From a virus, in the IMG/VR virus record IMGVR_UViG_3300009506_000189, positions 1 to 31,848 of that record: 31,848 bases of DNA. One strand, written 5' to 3'. Below the pieces are notes generated by a model. The model was given only the letters and a program-made list of their open reading frames with translations, was not told the DNA's origin and searched no databases. Shown here piece after piece: positions 12,778-20,535 of this stretch. Both the position numbers and the translations under genes were made by a program. How positions within the stretch are numbered: the first letter of the stretch is position 1; each line of letters starts with the position of its first letter.

Positions 12778-13800
12778 TCACACCTCGATTATCGTCGGCC
12801 CGCCACCAATCGGCCCGCCCCACGTCCAATCACCCCACTCCGGCACAGGTTGCGGATATCCCCATAGCCTGGTGCCTGGATGAATCACCACGAGCTCACA
12901 AACTATGTGGGCCGGAATCCAATCCCGAACGATCGCGGCATAGGACTCAAGGACCTCATCGGTCACGGACGAAGCCGTCGTGTAGACAAAAACCCAGATC
13001 CGTGACCAGTAATCATCGTTTTCGTCAGTTCCCCACGTGATGATATCTCTGGTGATGTCTTCATTTGCGTCCATCACATGGCGCACGCCACGATAGGAGA
13101 CCACGTCATATGGAGGGTCGAGAGTACCGTCGAGGTAGGCCAACATTTGCTCGAGCAGCGCATACGCCCCGCCGCGCGTCCTGTGGTCCTCCCACCATCG
13201 CTTCAATCGATCCGCGTATACGGCAGAGTCCTCATTTGGTCCGCGTCGAAGCCTTCGATCGCTCCCGAGCTTGTCGACTCCCTCCAACGAGTAGAGGCCC
13301 GGAAAGCGAAGCTTGACGCCAGCGGCCGCCCTGTTTCGGTGATCGTCGATCACCGACGCGAGAGCTCGAACGAGCTTGATCCCCTCAGTTCGAAGCAGCC
13401 ACGGCGGAAGGACGAACTCGAGCATACTCAGATAGCTCGGGCCCGGGTCAATCACCTCGAAGTCGAAATATTGATCGGTGACCCAAATTACTTCCCCACA
13501 GCTGGCATCAAAATTTAGAGTCCAAGTCCCAATTAGCAAGGACGGATGTTCGGTGATTTCGTATTGATGCGTATATGACCCTGTTTCGGTGATCGTTCCA
13601 GACCATCCAGGTTGCCACTCACCATCGACAATCACGTCTATCGAGATCGGTCCATACTCGATCCAAACGTCCACCGATTCCGCACTGCAATTGCAATAAC
13701 CGGACTCCGGATCTCCGGTGCCAGCCTGGCTAAACACGATTGGGTCGCGATACCCGATAGGCTCACTCATATCGCTGACGAGATAGCAAAACCCTGCCAT
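12778..13800 (-). CDS. Baseplate/tail protein I-like (Mu gp48 type) with N-terminal beta domain
   Basis: 340 residues from the ATG at 13800 (TGATG overlap). The first ~115 residues look like an Ig-like beta domain (VDVWIEYGPISIDVIVDGEW, GTWTLNFDASCGEVIWVT). Residues ~125-340 match the tail protein I pattern: LLRTEGIKLVRALASVID, RRGPNEDSAVYADRLKRWW, TRGGAYALLEQMLAYLDG and a C-terminal aromatic tail. P2 gpI/Mu gp48 proteins attach fibres to the baseplate wedge. Its place right after gp47-like J fits that role. The extra N-terminal domain is unusual. Confidence 0.7.
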   Translation of the reverse strand: MAGFCYLVSDMSEPIGYRDPIVFSQAGTGDPESGYCNCSAESVDVWIEYGPISIDVIVDGEWQPGWSGTITETGSYTHQYEITEHPSLLIGTWTLNFDASCGEVIWVTDQYFDFEVIDPGPSYLSMLEFVLPPWLLRTEGIKLVRALASVIDDHRNRAAAGVKLRFPGLYSLEGVDKLGSDRRLRRGPNEDSAVYADRLKRWWEDHRTRGGAYALLEQMLAYLDGTLDPPYDVVSYRGVRHVMDANEDITRDIITWGTDENDDYWSRIWVFVYTTASSVTDEVLESYAAIVRDWIPAHIVCELVVIHPGTRLWGYPQPVPEWGDWTWGGPIGGGPTIIEV

Positions 13801-14969
13801 CAGAGATCACCGCCGCTTACCAGGGTTACCACTCCCGTGACCGTGCCGAGCACCGCAACTTGGTTGATAGTCATCGACACATCGGACACCGGAGCCGCCA
13901 GGTCAACATGAAAAACATCGGGCCGGACGCCCTCGATCGTCGCAGCAATTCGATCCATGTGAAGGTATCGATTCGATCCGATCAGGTGTCCGCCGATCGG
14001 AGTATCAGAGAACAGCTCCGCCAGAGCCGAGCTCACCAGCGCCTTGACCTCTGTGTCGGTGAGGCCTGCACTGGTATAAATCCAGAGACCATAAACCACA
14101 GGGACGTTGAGCTCCGAGGCTGTATCGACAACCGCCTCGATACCCAGGGGTTCGGCCTGCTCATAAATTGCAGCCGCGACGGCGCCGAGGTCGGTTTCCT
14201 CGTCCTCGACGTCGCCGGTCACCCCGCCGGAATCAGTAGCGACCCACACATTTACCGAACCGTCGCCGACGGCCTGTGTCGTGACTCGAGTTATTCCGAT
14301 CGAGACCCCGTCGGAATCAACCGCGTTTCTCGCCGCGTAGCCGTAGGCATCTTTCGGCCCATTAGGAGAAAGAGCCCCGGTGCGCTCCCTGCAACGGGTT
14401 TTCAGCGCGTCATCTTCTTCTTCATCGGACCCGACGAGCGCCGCGGCGTTTTCAACCGTGACACCCGACATCGTTGTCACGAGAGTGTCAATGTCCCCGG
14501 CGGGGGACGTCCCGTCAGAACCAGCTTCGACAGCCCTAACCGCTACATCCGTCGTTCCATACGCCGCGAGACTCCATGCTTCGGTCGATCGGTAGGTTGC
14601 GCCAGTGGTCGAATTTTGGACGATCAGATCGTCAGCGCCTCCGGAGTAGGGAGTAGCGCTCGCATTCGTCAGCGTCACCGTGCCGCTTGCGAACGTCGCG
14701 TCAATTCGCTCGACCCCAAAAACGTATTCCGCGAGCAGGGTCAGCCAATCCCCGGACGAGAGATCGAGAAATCCCGCGCCAGCGATCAGGGCAATCAGAG
14801 AAGAGAACGCCGCCAAAACGAGCGAGACTCCGGCGATCAATGTCCGGACAACAGCCCCCGGCTTCCATGCCGTGGTCTTTGCCCCCTGGCCTTCGACCGC
14901 GGAATAAATAGCGGTCTCGACCTCATCGGCGGTCAGTGGATTGGTGAGCTCGTCGAGAGTGTAGCTCAT
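13800..14969 (-). CDS. Baseplate J-like wedge protein (Mu gp47/P2 gpJ)
   Basis: 389 residues from the ATG at 14969 (ATGA overlap). Features of the Baseplate_J family are visible: an N-terminal LTADEVETAIYSAVEGQG, a hydrophobic segment LIAGVSLVLAAFSSLIALIAG, GDWLTLLAEYVFGVER, a beta region, and a C-terminal domain with YTSAGLTDTEVKALVSSAL and VFHVDLAAP. The protein forms the wedge of the contractile-tail baseplate. Its neighbours, the gp46-like gene upstream and the gpI-like gene downstream, match the Mu/P2 gene order. Confidence 0.85.
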   Translation of the reverse strand: MSYTLDELTNPLTADEVETAIYSAVEGQGAKTTAWKPGAVVRTLIAGVSLVLAAFSSLIALIAGAGFLDLSSGDWLTLLAEYVFGVERIDATFASGTVTLTNASATPYSGGADDLIVQNSTTGATYRSTEAWSLAAYGTTDVAVRAVEAGSDGTSPAGDIDTLVTTMSGVTVENAAALVGSDEEEDDALKTRCRERTGALSPNGPKDAYGYAARNAVDSDGVSIGITRVTTQAVGDGSVNVWVATDSGGVTGDVEDEETDLGAVAAAIYEQAEPLGIEAVVDTASELNVPVVYGLWIYTSAGLTDTEVKALVSSALAELFSDTPIGGHLIGSNRYLHMDRIAATIEGVRPDVFHVDLAAPVSDVSMTINQVAVLGTVTGVVTLVSGGDL

Positions 14970-15436
14970 TTCGACATCTCCTCGATTATGATCCCGGTAT
15001 CAGCCACCGACAGCGTCAGCGAAAACTCCCCTCCGGGGTCGAGCGGAACTATCCGAAGATTGACCGTTAGAGTCCTCGTATCGCTCGAGGCATCGACCGT
15101 GCATCTCACCTCATCGATCCGATCGTCGTCCCCGAGCTCGGCGGCGATCTCGCCCTCGAGCGCGTAGAGCTCCTTCCGGGTGGTTGGACGATTGAGGTAA
15201 TCGTGCAGGCTCATCCCCCATTCAGGATCGTCGGGGAGGCCGCTCGGAGTGTCCATCCGTCGAACGCAATGCTGTGCGAGCACCAGAGCCGTGTCTGATA
15301 TCTCACGCCAACGGGGGTCAACATCGGCCTCGCACCATACGTCTCCGCCGTAGTAGTACGGGGCAGATGGAAGCGACGATGTTACCTCGAGCTCAGCAAG
15401 AGACGCCGCGAGAGCGGCCTGTACCGTAGGATTCAT
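14966..15436 (-). CDS. Baseplate wedge protein, Mu gp46/gp25-like
   Basis: 156 residues from the ATG at 15436 (ATGA overlap with the hub gene). The N-terminal arm is followed by SDTALVLAQHCVRRMDTPSG, PEWGMSLHDYLNRPTTRKE and RIDEVRCTVDASSDTRTLTV, then a final beta strand TVNLRIVPLDPGG. This is the LysM-free gp25/GPW-like fold seen in baseplate wedges. Much longer upstream extension of the frame overlaps the hub gene and is not supported. Confidence 0.7.
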   Translation of the reverse strand: MNPTVQAALAASLAELEVTSSLPSAPYYYGGDVWCEADVDPRWREISDTALVLAQHCVRRMDTPSGLPDDPEWGMSLHDYLNRPTTRKELYALEGEIAAELGDDDRIDEVRCTVDASSDTRTLTVNLRIVPLDPGGEFSLTLSVADTGIIIEEMSK

Positions 15437-16644
15437 TCGGCCCTCACCTTGTCCGCTGCTGTCGACCCCGGCCACGATGTCAAAGCCGCCAAAATATTCG
15501 ATTTGAACGCCGCCCCTCCGTCCTGTGTTCCCGTCGCCGCCCCAGAAATCGCGCTTTTCAGAGTGTCGAGCTCGGCCTCGACGAGGTTGTGAAGAGCAAC
15601 CTCGTGCTGGGCTCCATCGCCGAGCTCGATCACGGTCGCAGCGTCGAGGGTCAATCGAGTGGGCGACCATGACGCCTGGTCGTGCCCTGAGAACGCGACG
15701 ACCCTCGGGAGCGCCCTGTTGCCCTCGACGAACTCCACGAGCACCTCGAGGCCGTCAGGGACGTCGACGTCGCAACCCGGGACACCTGGAGAGCACTCGA
15801 CTCCGACGAGCTCGGGGAGGCCATGGGACGAGAGCACTGGCCGGGCGTCGAGCTTGTCCCCATTCATTCGAGTTACCCGGTAGCGCCACGACCCCCACAG
15901 ATGCGCCTCGGCATAGCGACGATGGGCGGCATAGGCTTGGCTATCCGCGAGGCCGTATTTCCCCTCACCCGTCCAAACCTGCATCCGGAGCCCCGCCGAG
16001 CTCGCCTTGAGGTCGAGCTCCCGGACCACCTGCGACTCGTCGAGGCCCTCCTCGATCACCGACCCCACGACCACGCCGCGGGGGTCCTGAATTTCGAGAG
16101 TTACGATTCGCTCGAGCGGATCGTAATCCAGAACTCGATAGTTATTGGTGGTCGCCTCGAGCTCGGGGCGGGCGTCTGAGACCTGCGTTACGCCCTCGTA
16201 GTCCACCCACCACAGCACGGCCCCGATCGCGTCCTCGAGCACTCGTCGGGCGAGGCCGCCCTGGAGCACGTAGTGCGGCCCAAGGCGCTCCTCGGCAGGC
16301 TCGAACGTCCCCAGGGACTCGCCTGCAGCTCGAGCGGCATCCTGCGCCACGAGGAGAGCCCTGACTCCGGTGTCGCTTCTGTAGTGCTGGGGAGACATCT
16401 CGGTCCCCCAACCAGCGGCGCCGGCGAATACCAGCGCCCTTCGGTGGCCCCCGTGGGTACCGTCGTGGTCTGCAACAATCGTCCCGGAGAGCCGCAGCTC
16501 ATCGATCGCTATCTCGACTGATTCCCCGCTCTCGATATCATCCGGGGCGTCGACGAATTCAATCTTCGCCCACCACGCGCCCCGATGGGGGACATGGAGA
16601 TCGACGGAGACCAGCGCGTGATCGTTGCATGTTACAACACTCAT
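15433..16644 (-). CDS. Baseplate hub/spike protein (gp44-gp45-like)
   Basis: 403 residues from the ATG at 16644 (ATGA overlap). The N-terminal half has hub-type beta domains (WAKIEFVDAPDDIESGESV, LRLSGTIVADHD). The middle includes WWVDYEGVTQVSDARPELE. The C-terminal third contains an OB-fold-like segment (LEVLVEFVEGNRALPRVVAF, then LTLDAATVIELGDGAQHEVA) typical of gpV/gp45 spikes. It seems to combine hub and spike base in one chain, where Mu uses separate gp44 and gp45. It acts in the tip of the contractile tail. Confidence 0.65.
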   Translation of the reverse strand: MSVVTCNDHALVSVDLHVPHRGAWWAKIEFVDAPDDIESGESVEIAIDELRLSGTIVADHDGTHGGHRRALVFAGAAGWGTEMSPQHYRSDTGVRALLVAQDAARAAGESLGTFEPAEERLGPHYVLQGGLARRVLEDAIGAVLWWVDYEGVTQVSDARPELEATTNNYRVLDYDPLERIVTLEIQDPRGVVVGSVIEEGLDESQVVRELDLKASSAGLRMQVWTGEGKYGLADSQAYAAHRRYAEAHLWGSWRYRVTRMNGDKLDARPVLSSHGLPELVGVECSPGVPGCDVDVPDGLEVLVEFVEGNRALPRVVAFSGHDQASWSPTRLTLDAATVIELGDGAQHEVALHNLVEAELDTLKSAISGAATGTQDGGAAFKSNILAALTSWPGSTAADKVRAE

Positions 16645-17222
16645 CGGTTCCCCCGATTTGCCAGTTGATTGAGCTGCGATGTGAGAGCCGCTATTTCCCG
16701 ATCTTGAGCGCTCGTCCCCTCTTCTCGTGGCCGGCCGCCCGAGCTCGACAACACACGGACGGGTTGCCGATATTGAATCAGCTTGATCTCCGCCGTCCAT
16801 ACCCCTTGCTCATTTTGAACAGGTGCGACATCGCCCTCGATCACAACCCGATTTATTCGGTACTGATCAAGCAATGGATGACGAATCGAGAGCGGTGGTG
16901 ATTGAGATTGCATCACCCTGTACAAGCTCGGAATGCTCGTAATCGTAGAAAAAAGACTGCGATCCGGAGGTGGAGGTCGCCGAACGATAGGCTCGAATTC
17001 CTGCCAATCGTCCCAATGCTCTTGCGTATAGAGGCCGACTATCAGTGAAAAATGCGAGAGACGTTGCCCCTTGTATCTCAGCCGACATCCGAACGTTCCG
17101 TATTCTTGTCGCTCGTCCCAACTTCTCTCGGCCTTGAGGCCAGTGATCACCACGATCCCGGGCACCAGCTTGTTGCTGATGTAGACGTCGTCTTCTGGGG
17201 ATCGAATAGGATCGAATGACAT
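16641..17222 (-). CDS. Baseplate/tail hub-associated protein
   Basis: 193 residues from the ATG at 17222 (TGATG overlap with the tape-measure stop). It is a mostly beta protein: NKLVPGIVVITGLKAERSW, GCRLRYKGQRLSHFSLIV, INRVVIEGDVAPV, then WTAEIKLIQYRQPV, ending in a short helical tail. The same relative position in Mu-like phages is held by DNA circularisation/gpN or gp53-like tail-initiator proteins. The fold is not certain, so the call rests mostly on gene order between tape measure and hub. Confidence 0.55.
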   Translation of the reverse strand: MSFDPIRSPEDDVYISNKLVPGIVVITGLKAERSWDERQEYGTFGCRLRYKGQRLSHFSLIVGLYTQEHWDDWQEFEPIVRRPPPPDRSLFSTITSIPSLYRVMQSQSPPLSIRHPLLDQYRINRVVIEGDVAPVQNEQGVWTAEIKLIQYRQPVRVLSSSGGRPREEGTSAQDREIAALTSQLNQLANRGNR

Positions 17223-19147
17223 CAGGGCATCTCCGTCGCAAGGCCGGAATCGAAGAACTCGCGGAGAGCATCGGTTACCCTTCGGGCCGTATCCTCGCCG
17301 GAGCCCTCTCCCTCGCCCTCTCCTCTACCTACATGCACATGGAGCTCCCCGACGCTCACCGATCGAGATTGACCTCCCTGGATTGATCGAACGTTGTTTG
17401 TCGTGGTTGAAACGGTGTTTCTTGTTTCCGAAGCCGTCGATACTACTCGGCCAGCCGCCGCGGAAGCTTCGGACGATCCGAGCTCGATCCCCTGGACTAT
17501 CCCTCGGGGGATCGCAAGACCGAGATTTCTAAACACTGCCGACGGGGAATGAATACCGAGCGCGTTACGAAATGCTCCCATAGCATCCGTCGCCACACTT
17601 GTGACAGCCGCCCGGAGCTGAGCAGCTCCCGCCGTCAGCCCCTGAACAATCCCCTGGACCATCGCCTGACCGGAAGCGATCCAACCCGCCGGACTGAATA
17701 GACCCCGCAGCCTCAAGAATGATGCATAGAGCTCCTGTGCCCGCTGGTATCCTCGGTACATCGCATAGGCGATCACGACAAACGGAGTGAGGAGCCCCAC
17801 GAGCACCAGACCGAAGCCAACGAGGACAGCGGCGACGCTCGTGATTATGAGACCGACGGCGATGATCCCAATCTTGAAGCCCTCGATAGCCTTCTGTGAC
17901 GAAATCAACCGCGCGAGTAGGTTGTCCCCGAACGCGTCCGTTATGGCATTTTTGACAACGAAAAACGCGATTGCCGCCTTGAGAGCAACGATCACAAGCT
18001 CCTTGAACAGGTACTCAACCATGGGGGTCGTGGTCGCGAGCTCGCCGACGAACACCCCGAGCACCGTCGAGAGGATCGCGCGAAGAGCTCGGCCTGATTC
18101 CGTGCTTTGAGAGAGGAGCCTCGAGAGCCGATAGAGCCCGCCGAGGAGCGTATCAATCTTCACGCCGGCGACGAGCGCGCGAAGGGACTCGCCCAGCTTC
18201 GTTGATATCATCGTGAGCGATCTCATCTGAGCGGCGGCGACGCTTCCGAGTTCCTTGCGTACCCTCATCGAAAGGTTACGCATGGCGCCCTCGGAGTGAC
18301 CCGCCATCCGGACGAGCATCATCAGCCGCTGGCGGCCGAGGTCGCCCTGGACAGCTTGAGCGATCGAGAGCGCCTCGAGAGCATCTTCGGCGGCCCGGCC
18401 TCGAATACCGAGACGGTGGAGCTCTTGACCGTATCCGGCGATCGCCGAGCGGGAGAGGGGAACCCGCTCGGCGACCCGATTGATCGACTCTGACATCTCC
18501 GCGGCATCGGTCGATGTCAGTCGCATCCAGCGGCGAAGAGTGCCAAGGCCTTCGAGGCGCAGACGCTCGGAGCGCATTGCGTCAGCTTGGGCGACGGCGT
18601 ATTTCGTGAGCTCTACGGTAGCCTTGGCCGTGGCCGCCGCGACAGCGACCAGAGCTGCGACCAGCATTGTCATCGCCGCCACAACCCCGATGATAGCGCC
18701 GCCGGCGACACCGACAGCCGCCGCCAGTCCCGAGACCTTCGAAGTCACACCGACCACGCCCTTCGAGACATCGGCCAGCGGTCCTGGAAGAGCATTGGCC
18801 GCCGAGAGCATATCTTCAAGCCCCGTTGGCTTTGCCACCTCCGGAGGCTTCGGGGGCTTTTTATGTCCAAGCTTGGCGAAGTCCCCGCCGAGATTTATGA
18901 ACGCCGCCCTGTTTTTCGCGATCGAGTTCTGGGTTACGTCTAGCTGATCTTTCAGCCTCTTGTAGGCCGATATGTCCACAGAGCTCCCGGCCTGCATCTC
19001 TCGCATGGCCTTTTTCATTTGGGAGAGAGCTCGGTTGTCTTTGTCGATCTGATCTTGGAGTGATTTTAGAGAGTCTTCGGCGGCCTCGGAAGACGCGCTG
19101 ATCCCATCGTCGAGATCGAGCGCGAATTTTGCGGTTTCCGTTGCCAC
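17222..19147 (-). CDS. Tail tape measure protein
   Basis: 641 residues from a GTG at 19147 with GAGGA 7 bases upstream. The N-terminal ~100 residues are coiled coil (AAEDSLKSLQDQIDKDNRAL, SIAKNRAAFINLGGDFAKL). There are long hydrophobic membrane-active stretches at ~140-195 and ~370-475, and the C-terminal motif ALGIHSPSAVFRNLGLAIPR near 535-555 is typical of tape measure proteins. It fixes tail length and helps form the DNA channel in the host envelope. At ~640 residues it predicts a medium-length tail. It directly follows the frameshifted chaperone gene, as expected. Confidence 0.9.
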   Translation of the reverse strand: MATETAKFALDLDDGISASSEAAEDSLKSLQDQIDKDNRALSQMKKAMREMQAGSSVDISAYKRLKDQLDVTQNSIAKNRAAFINLGGDFAKLGHKKPPKPPEVAKPTGLEDMLSAANALPGPLADVSKGVVGVTSKVSGLAAAVGVAGGAIIGVVAAMTMLVAALVAVAAATAKATVELTKYAVAQADAMRSERLRLEGLGTLRRWMRLTSTDAAEMSESINRVAERVPLSRSAIAGYGQELHRLGIRGRAAEDALEALSIAQAVQGDLGRQRLMMLVRMAGHSEGAMRNLSMRVRKELGSVAAAQMRSLTMISTKLGESLRALVAGVKIDTLLGGLYRLSRLLSQSTESGRALRAILSTVLGVFVGELATTTPMVEYLFKELVIVALKAAIAFFVVKNAITDAFGDNLLARLISSQKAIEGFKIGIIAVGLIITSVAAVLVGFGLVLVGLLTPFVVIAYAMYRGYQRAQELYASFLRLRGLFSPAGWIASGQAMVQGIVQGLTAGAAQLRAAVTSVATDAMGAFRNALGIHSPSAVFRNLGLAIPRGIVQGIELGSSEASAAAGRVVSTASETRNTVSTTTNNVRSIQGGQSRSVSVGELHVHVGRGEGEGEGSGEDTARRVTDALREFFDSGLATEMP

Positions 19148-19157
19148 TTTGTCGTCC

Positions 19158-19858
19158 TCACTTCAGGGCCTTCTGTACCAGTTTCCTCAGCTTCGTAAGT
19201 TCAAACAGGCCCGTTGCCAATTCCATCGCCCCGGCCACCGCCCGAATCTGCTGAACTTCATCTTCGGTCTCAGTCCCCAAAGCCGCCAATATAAGATCGG
19301 CAGCGAATCGAACGTTGTAACTTTCCGAATCCGGTCTCGCCTGCTTTCGCAGGCTTTCTATTTTCCCTCGGCCTCTTCAATCCCAGCGTTACCCAGCTCG
19401 ATTACCTTGTTGATCAAAGTGAGCATGAGAGCGGGATATTTTTCTGTGAGGTCATCTACCTTGGAAGCCTCGGGATACACGATGCAGGGCCTGATCATTT
19501 TCCAATAGTCGGCACTTCCGAGTGGTTTTTTTTGGGTCACCGACATCCGGCTTGAAAACCGATCGAATGCGAGGTGATTGGGCTTTCTCAGCACGATTGC
19601 GCCATCCTCGTCGGTTTTTACAACGCCAATGACGCCGTGCTCGATCTCGGCGTCCCTTATATGCGGGAGGTCGCGAGCTCGGAGCTCGGCCTTTCGTGCC
19701 TTTTTTTCCAGGTCCTTTAGTTCCGACTCCTCCTGGATTTTCTTCTCGAGCTCCTTGGTACTTTTTCTCGAAGCGCTGATCCTCGCGAGCAACGCGGCCT
19801 TCTTTTCTTCAAAGTCGCTGGACCGATTGATATTCTTCTCGGACTCCATCTTTGTCAC
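19158..19858 (-). CDS. Tail assembly chaperone, -1 frameshift product (G-T type)
   Basis: The short product (19358-19858; GTG at 19858, or ATG at 19849 preceded by GAGGAG) has 166 residues, charged and helical at the N-terminus. It stops with TAG just after the heptamer GGGAAAA. A -1 slip there adds 67 residues (IESLRKQARPDSESYNVRFA ... KLVQKALK) ending at 19158, giving a fusion of 233 residues. A 6-bp GC stem with a GAAA tetraloop lies six bases after the heptamer. Chaperones of this kind bind the tape measure protein during tail assembly. The downstream frame has no start codon of its own near its beginning. Confidence 0.85.
19339..19367 (-). promoter_or_regulatory. Programmed -1 ribosomal frameshift signal
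   Basis: On the minus strand the slippery heptamer G GGA AAA (19367-19361) is in the correct zero frame. It is followed by TAG and three As (19360-19355), then GCCTGC-GAAA-GCAGGC (19354-19339), a perfect 6-bp stem closed by a GNRA tetraloop. All parts of a bacterial -1 signal are present at standard spacing. Confidence 0.85.
19358..19858 (-). CDS. Tail assembly chaperone, short form (G type)
   Basis: The unshifted product, 166 residues. It has a strongly charged helical N-terminus (KKAALLARISASRKSTKELE, EKKIQEESELKDLEKK), then HIRDAEIEHGVIGVVKTDED and a C-terminal helical part ending in GIEEAEGK. It normally makes up most of the chaperone pool, with the frameshifted form as the minority. Its GTG overlaps the stop of the upstream small gene (GTGA). 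Confidence 0.75.
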   Translation of the reverse strand: MTKMESEKNINRSSDFEEKKAALLARISASRKSTKELEKKIQEESELKDLEKKARKAELRARDLPHIRDAEIEHGVIGVVKTDEDGAIVLRKPNHLAFDRFSSRMSVTQKKPLGSADYWKMIRPCIVYPEASKVDDLTEKYPALMLTLINKVIELGNAGIEEAEGK

Positions 19859-20052
19859 TCCTCGCTAAGCTTTGCCCTTACCGCTGCATCTTTCCCTTCG
19901 AGTATCTTTCTCAGTGCAACGGTTCGCTCCGCGCAGCGGGGCAACGTCTTGTGCACATGCTCCGCGAGCTCGCAGAATGGCCGAGACACCTCCCGGAGCT
20001 TCTCCGGAAGATGCTCAAACGCAAACCATCGCATGATCTGATCTCGTTCCAA
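19855..20052 (-). CDS. Small helical-hairpin protein, possible Acb2/Tad1-hairpin-like
   Basis: 65 residues from a TTG at 20052 (AGGAG about 8 bases upstream); an ATG at 20034 is an alternative. The sequence IMRWFAFEHLPEKLREVSRP, FCELAEHVHKTLP and ERTVALRKILEGKDAAVRAK forms two helices joined by a short loop. The arrangement (aromatic-rich start, first helix, xLPxxxERxxALxKxLE, closing helix) is like small phage proteins I associate with the Acb2/Tad1 hairpin domain, which binds cyclic nucleotide signals of CBASS and Thoeris. The resemblance is from memory and pattern only. It lies between the tube and chaperone genes, so a tail role is the competing explanation. Confidence 0.6.
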   Translation of the reverse strand: MERDQIMRWFAFEHLPEKLREVSRPFCELAEHVHKTLPRCAERTVALRKILEGKDAAVRAKLSEE

Positions 20053-20056
20053 TCAT

Positions 20057-20518
20057 CTACTCCTGATATAGAGTCTTGTCGTTTCGCCTGATTCCCGTGG
20101 TCGTCCACTTGATCTCACAGCTGAGTACATCGGACCCTTCCTCATCTGACGACCCGTCCTCGACAAGACGGCACTCTTCGAATTCAACAGTGATCGGCGT
20201 ATCGTCGGGTTCGAGGTATTGGAGAACGATTGGGACGATCGTCATTCCGTAGCTCGTCCCATCCCCTTTTTCAGCGAGCTTGTCCCGGATCGCCTGCGCC
20301 GTCGACGTCATGCACTTCATGACCACTTGCTCGGGGACGTACTTCCCCCTCGACTGAGCTCGGGGACGCTGGGATTTCAACATCCCGTAGCCGAAAGCCG
20401 TTTCGAGCTTGTCGGAGTAGGAGATCGAGCTGATGCCGGAATAGCGCTCGCCGTCGATCTTCAGCTTCGTGGAACCCCAAGAATGCGCGATCCCGTTGAT
20501 TCTGATTTCGTCAGACAT
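20057..20518 (-). CDS. Tail tube protein
   Basis: 153 residues from the ATG at 20518, with GGGGAG upstream. It is a beta-rich chain with the pattern of contractile-tail tubes (INGIAHSWGSTKLKIDGERY, GISSISYSDKLE, TVEFEECRLVEDGSS, LSCEIKWTTTGIRRNDKTLY). It directly follows the sheath gene and precedes the chaperone, as in Mu gpL/gpM order. It forms the inner tube that is driven through the envelope. Confidence 0.8.
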   Translation of the reverse strand: MSDEIRINGIAHSWGSTKLKIDGERYSGISSISYSDKLETAFGYGMLKSQRPRAQSRGKYVPEQVVMKCMTSTAQAIRDKLAEKGDGTSYGMTIVPIVLQYLEPDDTPITVEFEECRLVEDGSSDEEGSDVLSCEIKWTTTGIRRNDKTLYQE

Positions 20519-20535
20519 GGTCTACCACTCCCCTA

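Noticed and set aside
13860-15167. Plus-strand open frame of 435 codons opposite the baseplate J gene
   Set aside because: It is antisense to coupled baseplate genes and its composition is Arg-rich with no domain pattern; it is a reading-frame shadow.
15433-16800. Longer N-terminal extension of the hub gene (start at 16800)
   Set aside because: The extra 52 codons overlap the preceding gene out of frame, while the ATG at 16644 has the usual ATGA coupling and begins the conserved part.
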